A stretch of 64,000 nucleotides of DNA, taken from positions 186,001 to 250,000 of the forward strand of contig NZ_FMXM01000004.1 in the NCBI RefSeq assembly GCF_900103325.1, written 5' to 3'. The translations under genes were made by a program, and so were the position numbers. This document shows, one piece after another, positions 9,503 through 17,225 of the stretch. Numbering within the stretch: position 1 is the stretch's first letter; every line of letters begins with the position of its first letter. The notes below the pieces were generated by a model. It saw only the letters and a list, made by a program, of their open reading frames with translations, made no database searches and had not been told where the DNA came from. The stretch is from Mesorhizobium qingshengii (GTDB taxonomy: Bacteria; Pseudomonadota; Alphaproteobacteria; Rhizobiales; Rhizobiaceae).

Positions 9503-10291
9503 ATGAAAGACATTCTCGATCTCGACCGCTATCCGCTCGACCGCGAAGGCAGCGCCGAATGGCAGCGCCTCGTCGAACAATCCATCGCGGCGCTCGAAGC
9601 CGGCGGCATGTACAACCTCGAAGGGTTTCTGCGCCCGGGCGTCGCTGAAAAGGCGGTGGGGGAGATCAAGCCTGTCATGGATGCGCGCTCGCATGTGCAC
9701 AAGCGGACGCACAACATCTACTTCAAGCCTGATATCCCCGAGCTTGCTCCCGACCACCCGGCCTTGCGCAAGGTCGAGACCATCAGCCACACCGTCTGTG
9801 CCGACCAGATCCCCGGCAGTGTCGTGCTCGCCATCTACGAATACGAACCGTTGCAGCGCTTCCTTGCGGCGACAATGCGCAAGAGCCGGCTGCATGTCAT
9901 GCAAGATCCGCTGGCGCGCACCAATGTCATGGCCTATCGGGCCGGCGAGGCGCTCAACTGGCATTTCGACCGTTCGGAATTCACCACCACCCTTCTGCTG
10001 CAGGCGTCGGAACGCGGCGGCGATCTCGAATACCGAACCGGCCTCCGTTCGGACGACAATCCCAACTATGACGGCGTCGCCAGACTGCTCGAAGGGCGCG
10101 ACCCGCAGGCAAGGATCCTGCGTATGAAGCCGGGCACGCTGAACGTCTTTCGCGGCAAGAACACCGCGCACCGCGTCACCACCGTCGAAGGCAATCGCGA
10201 GCGCATGATCGCGGTCTTCTCCTACTACGAGAAACCCGGCGTCATGTTCAGCGACGAGGAGCGTATCGGCTTCTACGGCCGCGCGGCCTGA
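9503..10291 (+). CDS. Fe(II)/2-oxoglutarate-dependent oxygenase, BesD/HalD-like fold but with HxD triad
   Basis: A 262-aa non-heme iron oxygenase. The iron-binding facial triad is visible as His-Phe-Asp in 'ALNWHFDRSEFTTTLLLQ' and the distal His in 'TAHRVTTVEG', with the 2OG-binding Arg a few residues later (RERMIAVFSY). The layout resembles the BesD/HalD group of amino-acid halogenases and hydroxylases. Halogenases of that group lose the Asp (HxG), whereas this protein keeps it, which points to hydroxylation. A longer frame opens at 9197 but runs through the promoter. ATGs at 9497 and 9503 are both possible, and the GGAG at 9490-9493 fits 9503 better (9 nt). The substrate is unknown; an amino acid is plausible. 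Confidence 0.75.
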   Translation: MKDILDLDRYPLDREGSAEWQRLVEQSIAALEAGGMYNLEGFLRPGVAEKAVGEIKPVMDARSHVHKRTHNIYFKPDIPELAPDHPALRKVETISHTVCADQIPGSVVLAIYEYEPLQRFLAATMRKSRLHVMQDPLARTNVMAYRAGEALNWHFDRSEFTTTLLLQASERGGDLEYRTGLRSDDNPNYDGVARLLEGRDPQARILRMKPGTLNVFRGKNTAHRVTTVEGNRERMIAVFSYYEKPGVMFSDEERIGFYGRAA

Positions 10292-10353
10292 GGACCGACT
10301 GTCGAGGACGCATCGTGCTTCGAGGCCATCGAAATCCGAAAATAATCCCTTGT

Positions 10354-10371
10354 CAGATTGTCGACAATCTG
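10354..10371. promoter_or_regulatory. GntR-type operator, 18-bp perfect palindrome
   Basis: The sequence CAGATTGTCGACAATCTG is a perfect palindrome 36 bp upstream of the gntR start. The centre TTGTCGACAA is typical of FadR/VanR-subfamily GntR operators, which suggests autoregulation and control of the downstream enzymes. Confidence 0.75.
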
Positions 10372-10406
10372 CTTGTCTTACTCTCGGTTTCCTTGGGAGT
10401 GGCCGA

Positions 10407-11099
10407 ATGGGGAAAGCGGATTTCAGTCCGATCGCGGACACCACGCGCCGCGCCGAAATCGTCGCGCTGTTGCGGCGCGCGATCCTGACGGGCCAGTTGG
10501 AACCCGGCCAGAAGCTCAACGAGCTGCGGATCTCCGAACAGATGCGGGTCAGCCGCGCGCCGCTCCGCGAAGCGATGCGCGAGCTGGTCCAGGAAGGCAT
10601 CCTGACCAGCATTCCCTATGCCGGCACCTTCGTCATCGATGTCACCGCCAAGGACATCGACGATGCCTATTCGCTCAACAAGGTGCTGGACGAGTTCGCC
10701 ATCGAGCGGACATGGCCACTGCGCAACCAGCGGTTTTTCGATGAGCTCGACCGGCGCCACGAGACGGTGAAGCAGGCGACCCGCAACCGCGATACCACCC
10801 GCCAGATCGAAACGGCGCTGCAACTGCATGGCCTGATCTACGAATGGGCCGACAATTCGGTGCTGCTGGAAACCTGGCAGCGATTGACCAGCCGGTTGCA
10901 GATGTATTTCGCGCTGCACCAGCAGGCACGCAAGGAAGCGGTGCCGGCCGCAGACATTCACGAGATCTATGTGTCGCTGCTCAAGGGCACCGACATGCGC
11001 GCTGCCCAGCGCCATGCCCGCGAACACATCGACCTCGATTTCGAAGAGCTTCTCTCTTACGCGCGCGGCCTCGAACAGCGCCCGTCGAAAGGCGCCTGA
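10407..11099 (+). CDS. GntR-family regulator (FadR subfamily, FCD domain)
   Basis: A 230-aa regulator. The winged HTH includes 'LNELRISEQMRVSRAPLREA' (about residues 43-62) and is followed by an all-helical FCD-type effector domain. The start at 10407 is chosen because GGGAG lies 7 nt upstream; an in-frame ATG at 10350 would overlap the palindromic operator at 10354-10371. It stands first in a run of same-strand genes: two enolase-superfamily enzymes, an ABC importer and an SDR. It probably represses that catabolic unit until its substrate or an intermediate binds. Confidence 0.92.
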   Translation: MGKADFSPIADTTRRAEIVALLRRAILTGQLEPGQKLNELRISEQMRVSRAPLREAMRELVQEGILTSIPYAGTFVIDVTAKDIDDAYSLNKVLDEFAIERTWPLRNQRFFDELDRRHETVKQATRNRDTTRQIETALQLHGLIYEWADNSVLLETWQRLTSRLQMYFALHQQARKEAVPAADIHEIYVSLLKGTDMRAAQRHAREHIDLDFEELLSYARGLEQRPSKGA

Positions 11100-11135
11100 C
11101 CAATTCCCCAGACATCGCAGCCAACGGACAGACAC

Positions 11136-12242
11136 GTGCAGATCGAAACCATAAAAGCCTACCATGTCGTGCAGCCCTTCGTGGACGGGCCTTATCGCAT
11201 GTCGAAGGGGCGCGTTGCCGACGCCTTCGACGCGGTGATCGTGTCCACTACCTCTGATAGCGGTTTGACGGGCTGGGGCGAGATGGCGCCGCTCGGCAAT
11301 TTCTACTCGCCCGCCTTCGCCGCTGGCGTTCGCGCCGGCGTGGTGGAGATCGCGCCGCATCTCATCGGCCACGATCCGCGCGGGCTGGCCAGCATCGGAC
11401 GGCTGATGGACACGGTGTTCAAGGGCCATCCCTACATCAAGTCGGCGCTCGACATGGCCTGCTGGGATCTCGCGGCACGCGCCGCCGACGTGCCGCTGGT
11501 CACGCTGCTCGGCGGCCAGGAGAGCGACACGGCTGAACTCTACAAGGTCGTCACCCACGGCAGCGTCGATGACATGGCTGCGCTGGCGAAGCGGATCGTC
11601 AAGGACGGCTTCCACCGGCTGCAGGTCAAGGTTGGCGGCAACGTCCATGACGACATCGAGCGCGTCACCGCGGTCGCCGCTTCGGTGCCGAAAGGCACCG
11701 TCATCTTCTGCGACGCCAATGCCGGCTGGACGCCCTATCAGGCACGCCAGTTCGCTGATGCGACGCGCGCCATCGACTATACGTTCGAGCAGCCCTGCAC
11801 CACGATCGACGAATGCATGTCGGTGCGCCGCTCGCTCGACAAGCCGATGGTCCTCGACGAGTCCGTCGCCTCGCTGGACGACATGCTGGACATCCACCGC
11901 AAGGGTGCGGCCGACGGCCTGACGCTGAAGATCTCGCGGCTCGGCGGCGTGACCAAGACACGGCAGGTCCGCGATCTCGCCGTAGACCTCGGCTTCATGA
12001 TCACGGTCGAGGACACTGGCGGCGCCGAAATCGACACCGCGGCCATGGCGCATCTGTCGCTGTCGACGCCGGAGGAGCGCCGGCTGCACGCGATCGCCTT
12101 CCACGAATGGGTGACGGTGCGCACCGCGTCGAACATGCCACCGGTCACCGGCAGCCGCATGGGCATTCCAGACGGGCCGGGCCTTGGCATCGACGTCGTT
12201 CCCGACCTGCTCGGCGCGCCGTTCTTCGAGGTCGGCCGCTGA
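11136..12242 (+). CDS. Mandelate racemase/muconate lactonizing enzyme-family protein
   Basis: A 368-aa enolase-superfamily enzyme with an N-terminal capping domain and a (beta/alpha)7-beta barrel. The acid-base lysines are visible at about 165 (in 'LQVKVGG') and 265 (in 'LTLKISRLGG'). Metal ligands are Asp193 (FCDANAGW), Glu218 (TFEQP) and Asp241 (VLDES). The first Lys of the classical KxK motif is Gln here. Two opposing lysines fit racemases, epimerases and dehydratases acting alpha to a carboxylate. The hydroxyproline-betaine epimerase and cis-3-hydroxyproline dehydratase group is one candidate, but the substrate is not proven by sequence. It follows gntR and ends 1 bp before the next enolase-type gene. 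Confidence 0.88.
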   Translation: MQIETIKAYHVVQPFVDGPYRMSKGRVADAFDAVIVSTTSDSGLTGWGEMAPLGNFYSPAFAAGVRAGVVEIAPHLIGHDPRGLASIGRLMDTVFKGHPYIKSALDMACWDLAARAADVPLVTLLGGQESDTAELYKVVTHGSVDDMAALAKRIVKDGFHRLQVKVGGNVHDDIERVTAVAASVPKGTVIFCDANAGWTPYQARQFADATRAIDYTFEQPCTTIDECMSVRRSLDKPMVLDESVASLDDMLDIHRKGAADGLTLKISRLGGVTKTRQVRDLAVDLGFMITVEDTGGAEIDTAAMAHLSLSTPEERRLHAIAFHEWVTVRTASNMPPVTGSRMGIPDGPGLGIDVVPDLLGAPFFEVGR

Positions 12243-12243
12243 C

Positions 12244-13428
12244 ATGAAAATCCGCCGCATCACGGCAACGCCGATCAACCTGCGCCTCGAGGCGCCTTAC
12301 GCCTGGGTGTTTGGCGAGCTCGACGGGTTTTCGCCAACCATTGTCGAGGTCGAGACCGAGGATGGCCTGATCGGCCTCGGCGAGGCCCCGACGTCGGCAG
12401 CCGCGGCAATCATCAACGATGGTCTGGCATCGCGACTGACCGGCCGTGACGCCTTCGACATCGCCGGCGCCGAGCATGTCTGCCTGCCCTACTGGACCGG
12501 TGTGCAGTCGATCAACGACCGCACCCGCATCATGGCCTTCGGCGCCATCGAGATGGCGATGTGGGATCTGCGCGGCAAGGCATGGAACCAGCCACTCTAC
12601 CAATTGCTTGGCGGCGCCGTGCGCAAGGACATCCCGTTCACCGACTATTTTTCGCTGCGCGGCGACGGGCCAAATGTAAAGGGAGAGACAACGCCGGAAG
12701 AAGTCGCCGACTATTGCGTCGAATTGCACGAGACGCACGGAACGACCTTCTTCGAAGGCAAGTTCTCGACCCGGGATTCGAAGATTTCGCTCAGGATAGT
12801 CGAGCTGATCCGCGAAAAACTCGGCGACGATGCGATGATCCGCATTGATTCCAACCAGGCCTATTCGCTGGCGACGGCGCGGCGACTGGCGCGGCCGCTG
12901 GAAGACCTCGGCGTGCGCAACTGGGAGGACCCGGTGGCGACGATCGAGGAGATGCGTGAGCTCCGGCGCCATTGCTCGATCCCGTTCTCGACCCACAACA
13001 TCGACATCGCGCGCGCCATGGAAACCAAGGTGCCGGACGCTTTCGTCGGCAACCCGACGACGCATGGCGGCATCGGACGCCTGCTGCGTTTCGTCGGCGC
13101 CTGCGAACACGCCGGCATCGATTTCTGGTGCTACAGCGGCGACAGCGGCATCGGCAGTGCGGCCTACCTGCATCTGTGCGCGGCGCTCGGCTGGATCAGG
13201 GAGCCGAACCAATCGCTGTTTCGCATGCTGCCGATGGATATCATCGAGCAAGGGCCGTTTTCGCCGAAGAACAACGTCGTGCGCGTGCCGGAAGGTCCCG
13301 GCCTCGGCATCAGCTTGTCGCGGGAACACCTCGCCGCCTGTCACAGAGACTTTACCGAGAAAGGACCGTGCAACAAGTATCATGACCCGGCAAAGCCCGG
13401 AACCTATCGCCGCTTGCCGCTGAACTAG
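12244..13428 (+). CDS. Second enolase-superfamily enzyme (glucarate-dehydratase-like)
   Basis: A 394-aa protein starting at the ATG at 12244, 1 bp after the previous stop. The barrel residues visible are Lys173 (FEGKFSTRD), Asp202 (RIDSNQAYS), Glu228 (NWEDPV) and an Asn/His pair at 251-252 (FSTHNID). An Asn as third metal ligand is the pattern of glucarate/galactarate dehydratases rather than muconate lactonizing enzymes. The length is below classical glucarate dehydratases (about 445 aa). It is probably an acid-sugar or related hydroxy-acid dehydratase working after the first enzyme. Two divergent enolase-family members back to back suggest sequential steps rather than redundancy. Confidence 0.85.
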   Translation: MKIRRITATPINLRLEAPYAWVFGELDGFSPTIVEVETEDGLIGLGEAPTSAAAAIINDGLASRLTGRDAFDIAGAEHVCLPYWTGVQSINDRTRIMAFGAIEMAMWDLRGKAWNQPLYQLLGGAVRKDIPFTDYFSLRGDGPNVKGETTPEEVADYCVELHETHGTTFFEGKFSTRDSKISLRIVELIREKLGDDAMIRIDSNQAYSLATARRLARPLEDLGVRNWEDPVATIEEMRELRRHCSIPFSTHNIDIARAMETKVPDAFVGNPTTHGGIGRLLRFVGACEHAGIDFWCYSGDSGIGSAAYLHLCAALGWIREPNQSLFRMLPMDIIEQGPFSPKNNVVRVPEGPGLGISLSREHLAACHRDFTEKGPCNKYHDPAKPGTYRRLPLN

Positions 13429-13660
13429 ATGACGACTGGCGGCCAAGACAACAAGAAGCCAACCGCCGCGACTTCGGTCGGGAAGGTCGGCCACGTACAG
13501 GTGGAGCAGTGCAGACAAGAATCCGGCGCATCCACGCCAAGGACTGGATGGTACGGACAAAACCGCATGCTACAGTCCCGGTCAACAGGCCTCTGGCGGC
13601 GGGAAACGGAGCAATCCACGAAATTCGTCAACCATAAGAAATAGGGGAAAGTGTAAACCC

Positions 13661-15325
13661 ATGAGCAAGAACTATCGCATTCTCGATCTCATCCGGCGCA
13701 ACCGTTCGCCGCTTGAAAATCACCTCATCGACGGCCTCGTCGACGGCAGGCTCAGCCGCCGCGATTTCGTCCGCCATGGCAGCCTGCTCGGCCTGTCGCT
13801 GCCGCTGCTGGGCCGTATCGGCATGGCTGCCGGCCTTGGCGGCATGCCCTCACTGACGCGCGCCGCGGGCGCGCCCGGCGCCACGATCCGCGTCGCCAGC
13901 AGCGTGCCGGCGGCAACGATCGACCCGGTCACCATCGCCGATGCCGGCGGCCTGCTGGTCATGCAGCAGGTTGCGGAGTTCCTCTGCGTGGATGGACCCG
14001 ACCTCGTGCTGCAGCCGGCGCTGGCCGAAAGCTGGAAGCCGAACGACAACGGCACGGTGTGGACCTTCAAGCTGCGCAAGGGCGTGAAATTCCACAGCGG
14101 CGGCGAGATGAAGGCCGACGATGTCGTGGCCAGCATCGACCGCCTTGCCGACCCCGCCAATTCGTCCAACGCACTGTCGGTGTTCACCGGCATCCTGCAG
14201 AAGGGCGCCACCAAGAAGGTCGACGACTACACGGTGGAGTTCCATCTCGACGCCCCGAACGGCAACTTCCCCTACATGGTGTCGTCCGACAACTACAACG
14301 CCGTCATCATCCCGGCGAGCTACAAGGGCGACTACGAAAAGAGCTTCGACGGCACCGGGCCGTTCAAGATCGAGAAGTACACAGCAAAGGTCGGCGCATC
14401 CTTCGTCCGCAACGAAGACTACTGGGGGCCGAAGGCACTGCCCGAGCGCACCGAGTTCACCTTCTTCGCCGATACGCAGCCGCAGATCCTGGCACTGCAG
14501 GGTGGGCAGGTCGACATCATCAACCAGATGCCAGTGCTGGCCGGCGTCGCGCTGCTCAACGATCCGAATGTCGACATCATCAGCCTGAAGTCGGTCGCAC
14601 ACCAGCAACTGCATTTGCGCTGCGATTCCGATCCCTTCAAGGACCCGCGCGTGCGCCGTGCCATCGCGCTCAGCCTCGACCGCGACAAGCTGGTTGCCGG
14701 CCTGATGAAAGGCCGGGCTTCACCGGGCAACGACAGCCCGTTCGCACCTGCCTATCCCTCGACCGATACGAGCGTGCCGCAGCGCAAGCAGGATATCGCG
14801 CAGGCCAAGCAGCTGATGGAAGCGGCCGGCGCCGGCAAGGGCTTCAAGGTGACGCTGACCACCGAGCGCTACCTCGAAATCCCCGAATACGCCCAGCTCA
14901 TCCAGAACTGGGTCAAGGAGATCGGCATCGAGCTCGAACTCAACATCCTCGACCAGGGCGCCTATTACGGAGACGCGGTGTTCGGCAAATCGAACTGGCT
15001 GGATTCGGTGATGGGCATCACAGATTATGGTCACCGCGGTGTGCCGAACGTGTTCCTTGCCGCGCCGCTCAAGAGCGACGGCACCTGGAACGCGGCGCAC
15101 TTCAAGAACAAGGACTACGACGCACTCGCGACCAGCTACATCGCCGCACTCGACCTCGAGGCGCAGAAGGCGACGGCAGGCAAGATCCAGAAGCTGCTGC
15201 TCGAGGAAACGCCCGTCATCTTCGGCTATTTCTACGACTACCTGACAGCGACGGCGAAAGGTGTCACCGGCGTGCAGCCGACCGCGATGTCGCAGCTGTT
15301 CCTCGACAAGGCATCGAAGGCCTGA
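13661..15325 (+). CDS. ABC transporter substrate-binding protein, family 5 (peptide/opine type)
   Basis: A 554-aa periplasmic binding protein of the DppA/OppA family. A twin-arginine style leader, 'LSRRDFVRHGSLLGLSLPLL' (about residues 29-48), ends near an Ala-rich cleavage region. The mature part starts 'ATIRVASSVPAATIDPVTIA', as family 5 proteins do. It heads a complete import system: two permeases and a double ATPase. A strong hairpin follows the gene (15353-15378). The GGGGAAAG ribosome site is close upstream. The ligand is unknown and need not be a peptide; many rhizobial members bind opines, sugars or betaines. The 232 bp before it show no other convincing gene. Confidence 0.92.
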   Translation: MSKNYRILDLIRRNRSPLENHLIDGLVDGRLSRRDFVRHGSLLGLSLPLLGRIGMAAGLGGMPSLTRAAGAPGATIRVASSVPAATIDPVTIADAGGLLVMQQVAEFLCVDGPDLVLQPALAESWKPNDNGTVWTFKLRKGVKFHSGGEMKADDVVASIDRLADPANSSNALSVFTGILQKGATKKVDDYTVEFHLDAPNGNFPYMVSSDNYNAVIIPASYKGDYEKSFDGTGPFKIEKYTAKVGASFVRNEDYWGPKALPERTEFTFFADTQPQILALQGGQVDIINQMPVLAGVALLNDPNVDIISLKSVAHQQLHLRCDSDPFKDPRVRRAIALSLDRDKLVAGLMKGRASPGNDSPFAPAYPSTDTSVPQRKQDIAQAKQLMEAAGAGKGFKVTLTTERYLEIPEYAQLIQNWVKEIGIELELNILDQGAYYGDAVFGKSNWLDSVMGITDYGHRGVPNVFLAAPLKSDGTWNAAHFKNKDYDALATSYIAALDLEAQKATAGKIQKLLLEETPVIFGYFYDYLTATAKGVTGVQPTAMSQLFLDKASKA

Positions 15326-15352
15326 GCCAGAAGGGAAAGCCAATCCTCTAAC

Positions 15353-15378
15353 AGCCAGCTCCCTCATGGGGGCTGGCT
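15353..15378 (+). promoter_or_regulatory. Intercistronic stem-loop after the binding-protein gene
   Basis: An 11-bp stem (AGCCAGCTCCC with GGGGGCTGGCT, one G-U pair) closes a TCAT tetraloop between the binding-protein and permease genes. No T-run follows, so it is more likely an mRNA-stabilising or attenuating element that keeps binding-protein expression above permease expression. Confidence 0.7.
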
Positions 15379-15387
15379 TCACAAGGA

Positions 15388-16350
15388 GTGTTAGCCATTC
15401 TCTCCTTCTTTGTCCGGCGTGTCTCTCTATCGCTCGTCACGCTGTTCCTGCTCAGCATCATGGTGTTCCTGGGTGGCCAGGTGCTGCCCGGCAATGTCGG
15501 GCGCGCCATACTGGGCCCGTTCGCCGATCAGCGCGCGGTCGACGCGCTCAATCATACGCTCGGTGTCGATCGACCGCTGCTTACCCAATATGCGACCTGG
15601 ATCTGGAACTTCGTCCGGGGCGACATGGGCACGTCCTATATCTTCCGCTCGCCGGTAGCGCCCTTCGTCATCGATGCGCTGGGCAATTCGATGAAGCTGG
15701 CGGCGGTCGCCTTCGTGCTGGTGGTGCCGATCGGCATCCTCGGTGGCGTCGTTGCCGCGCTCAATCTCAACCGCCCGCTCGACCGCATCATCAGCCTCGG
15801 CGGCCTATCGGTGACCGTCTTGCCCGAATTCGTCACCGGCATCATCCTGATCCTGATTTTCGGTGTCTGGCTGCGCTGGCTGCCGATATCGGCCGCATGG
15901 CCGCGTGATGCCGGCTTCTTCACCCAGCTCTATTATCTGATCCTGCCTTCGCTGCCGCTGTTCCTGGTGCTGTTCGGCTACATCGCCCGCATGGCACGCT
16001 CCGGCATGATCGAGGCGCTCGATTCCGACTACACGCGCACAGCCGTGCTCAAGGGCCTGCCGTGGCGCACGGTGATCTGGCGGCATGTGCTGCGCAACGC
16101 GCTGTTGCCGACCATCACCGTCATCGCGACGCAGACCGGCTATCTCATTGGCGGCCTCGTGGTCATCGAAACGCTGTTCCGCTACCAGGGCATCGGCTCG
16201 CTGATCTTCACCGCGGCGCGCGGCAAAGATTTCCCGATGCTGGAATCGGGAATTCTCACCATCGGCATCGTCTATGCCGTGGCGACACTTGCCGCCGACT
16301 TTCTCTATTCCGTGCTCAATCCGCGCATCCGGCTGGGGTCAGATCAATGA
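15388..16350 (+). CDS. ABC transporter permease (DppB type)
   Basis: Inner-membrane permease of about 320 aa with six helices and the BPD-1 loop 'ARSGMIEALDSDYTRTAVLKG' that contacts the ATPase. The start is unusual. The GTG at 15388 overlaps the only good ribosome site (AAGGAG, 15383-15388), while an in-frame ATT at 15397 lies 8 nt downstream of it and would give the family-like N-terminus (M)LSFFVRR. The coordinates use GTG; the real start may be the ATT. The 3' end overlaps the next permease by 4 bp (ATGA). Confidence 0.9.
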   Translation: MLAILSFFVRRVSLSLVTLFLLSIMVFLGGQVLPGNVGRAILGPFADQRAVDALNHTLGVDRPLLTQYATWIWNFVRGDMGTSYIFRSPVAPFVIDALGNSMKLAAVAFVLVVPIGILGGVVAALNLNRPLDRIISLGGLSVTVLPEFVTGIILILIFGVWLRWLPISAAWPRDAGFFTQLYYLILPSLPLFLVLFGYIARMARSGMIEALDSDYTRTAVLKGLPWRTVIWRHVLRNALLPTITVIATQTGYLIGGLVVIETLFRYQGIGSLIFTAARGKDFPMLESGILTIGIVYAVATLAADFLYSVLNPRIRLGSDQ

Positions 16351-17225
16351 GCGCCATCCCAACCAGCTCCCCGACACCCGACGATACGCGCCAGCGTGGC
16401 CCGCTGGCGGAGGTGTTGTTTTCGCTGCTGCGCTCCGGCACGTTCCTCACCGGTCTTGTCATCGTGCTGTTCTGGGTGGGCTGCGCGCTTTTCGGCGAGC
16501 ATTTCGCACCCTATGATCCGCTTGCCGACGACATCATCAACGCGCTGGCGCCGCCTTCGGCCGCGCACTGGTTCGGCACCGACCAGATCGGCCGCGACGT
16601 CTTCTCGCGCGTCATCGTCGGTTCGCGCGATATCCTGACCGTCGCGCCGCTGGCGACCTTGCTGGCGGCAGTGGCCGGCACGGCGCTCGGCCTCATCACC
16701 GGCTATTTCCGAGGCATCGTCGACGATGTCGTCAGCCGCATCCTCGAGGCCTTCATGGCGATCCCGGTGGTCATCGTCGCGCTGCTGGCGATCGTCGCGC
16801 TCGGCACCTCCAAGACGACCGTCATCGTCGTCATTGGCCTGAGCTTCGCGCCGATCATTGCGCGTACCGTGCGCTCGGCGGTGCTCGCCGAGCGCGAACT
16901 CGACTATGTCGCCGCCGCACAGCTCAGGCACGAAAGCGCGCTGCATACGATGTTCGTCGAGATCCTGCCCAACGTCATCCCGCCGATCCTGGTCGAAACC
17001 ACCGTGCGGCTCGGCTATGCCATTTTCGCGGTCGCCACGCTTTCCTTCATGGGCTTCGGCATCCAGCCGCCCTCGCCCGACTGGGGGCTCTCGATCTCCA
17101 GCAATTACGGCATGATCGGCGGCGGCTTTTGGTGGACGGTGCTGTTCGACGCGCTGGCCATCGCCTCGCTGGTGATCGGTGTCAATCTGGTGGCCGACGG
17201 CGTTCACGGAGCGCTCAATGACTAA
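16347..17225 (+). CDS. ABC transporter permease (DppC type)
   Basis: A 292-aa second permease of the peptide/opine importer. A longer frame opens at 16062, but the ATG at 16347 overlaps the upstream stop (ATGA) and gives the normal length. It has the N-terminal OppC segment ending in 'FAPYDPLADD', the 'HWFGTDQIGRDVFSRVIVGSR' family signature (about residues 72-92), five further helices, and the ABC-docking loop 'ERELDYVAAAQLRHES'. It overlaps the ATPase gene by 8 bp. Confidence 0.93.
   Translation: MSAIPTSSPTPDDTRQRGPLAEVLFSLLRSGTFLTGLVIVLFWVGCALFGEHFAPYDPLADDIINALAPPSAAHWFGTDQIGRDVFSRVIVGSRDILTVAPLATLLAAVAGTALGLITGYFRGIVDDVVSRILEAFMAIPVVIVALLAIVALGTSKTTVIVVIGLSFAPIIARTVRSAVLAERELDYVAAAQLRHESALHTMFVEILPNVIPPILVETTVRLGYAIFAVATLSFMGFGIQPPSPDWGLSISSNYGMIGGGFWWTVLFDALAIASLVIGVNLVADGVHGALND

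Noticed and set aside
10353..12278. Open frame of 641 codons on the minus strand across gntR and the first enolase-type gene
   Set aside because: It spans two clear genes and their junction, with low-complexity shadow composition.
13429..13644. 71-codon frame between the second enolase-type gene and the binding-protein gene
   Set aside because: Its ATG directly abuts the upstream stop without a ribosome site, composition is polar and unordered, and no family is recognised.
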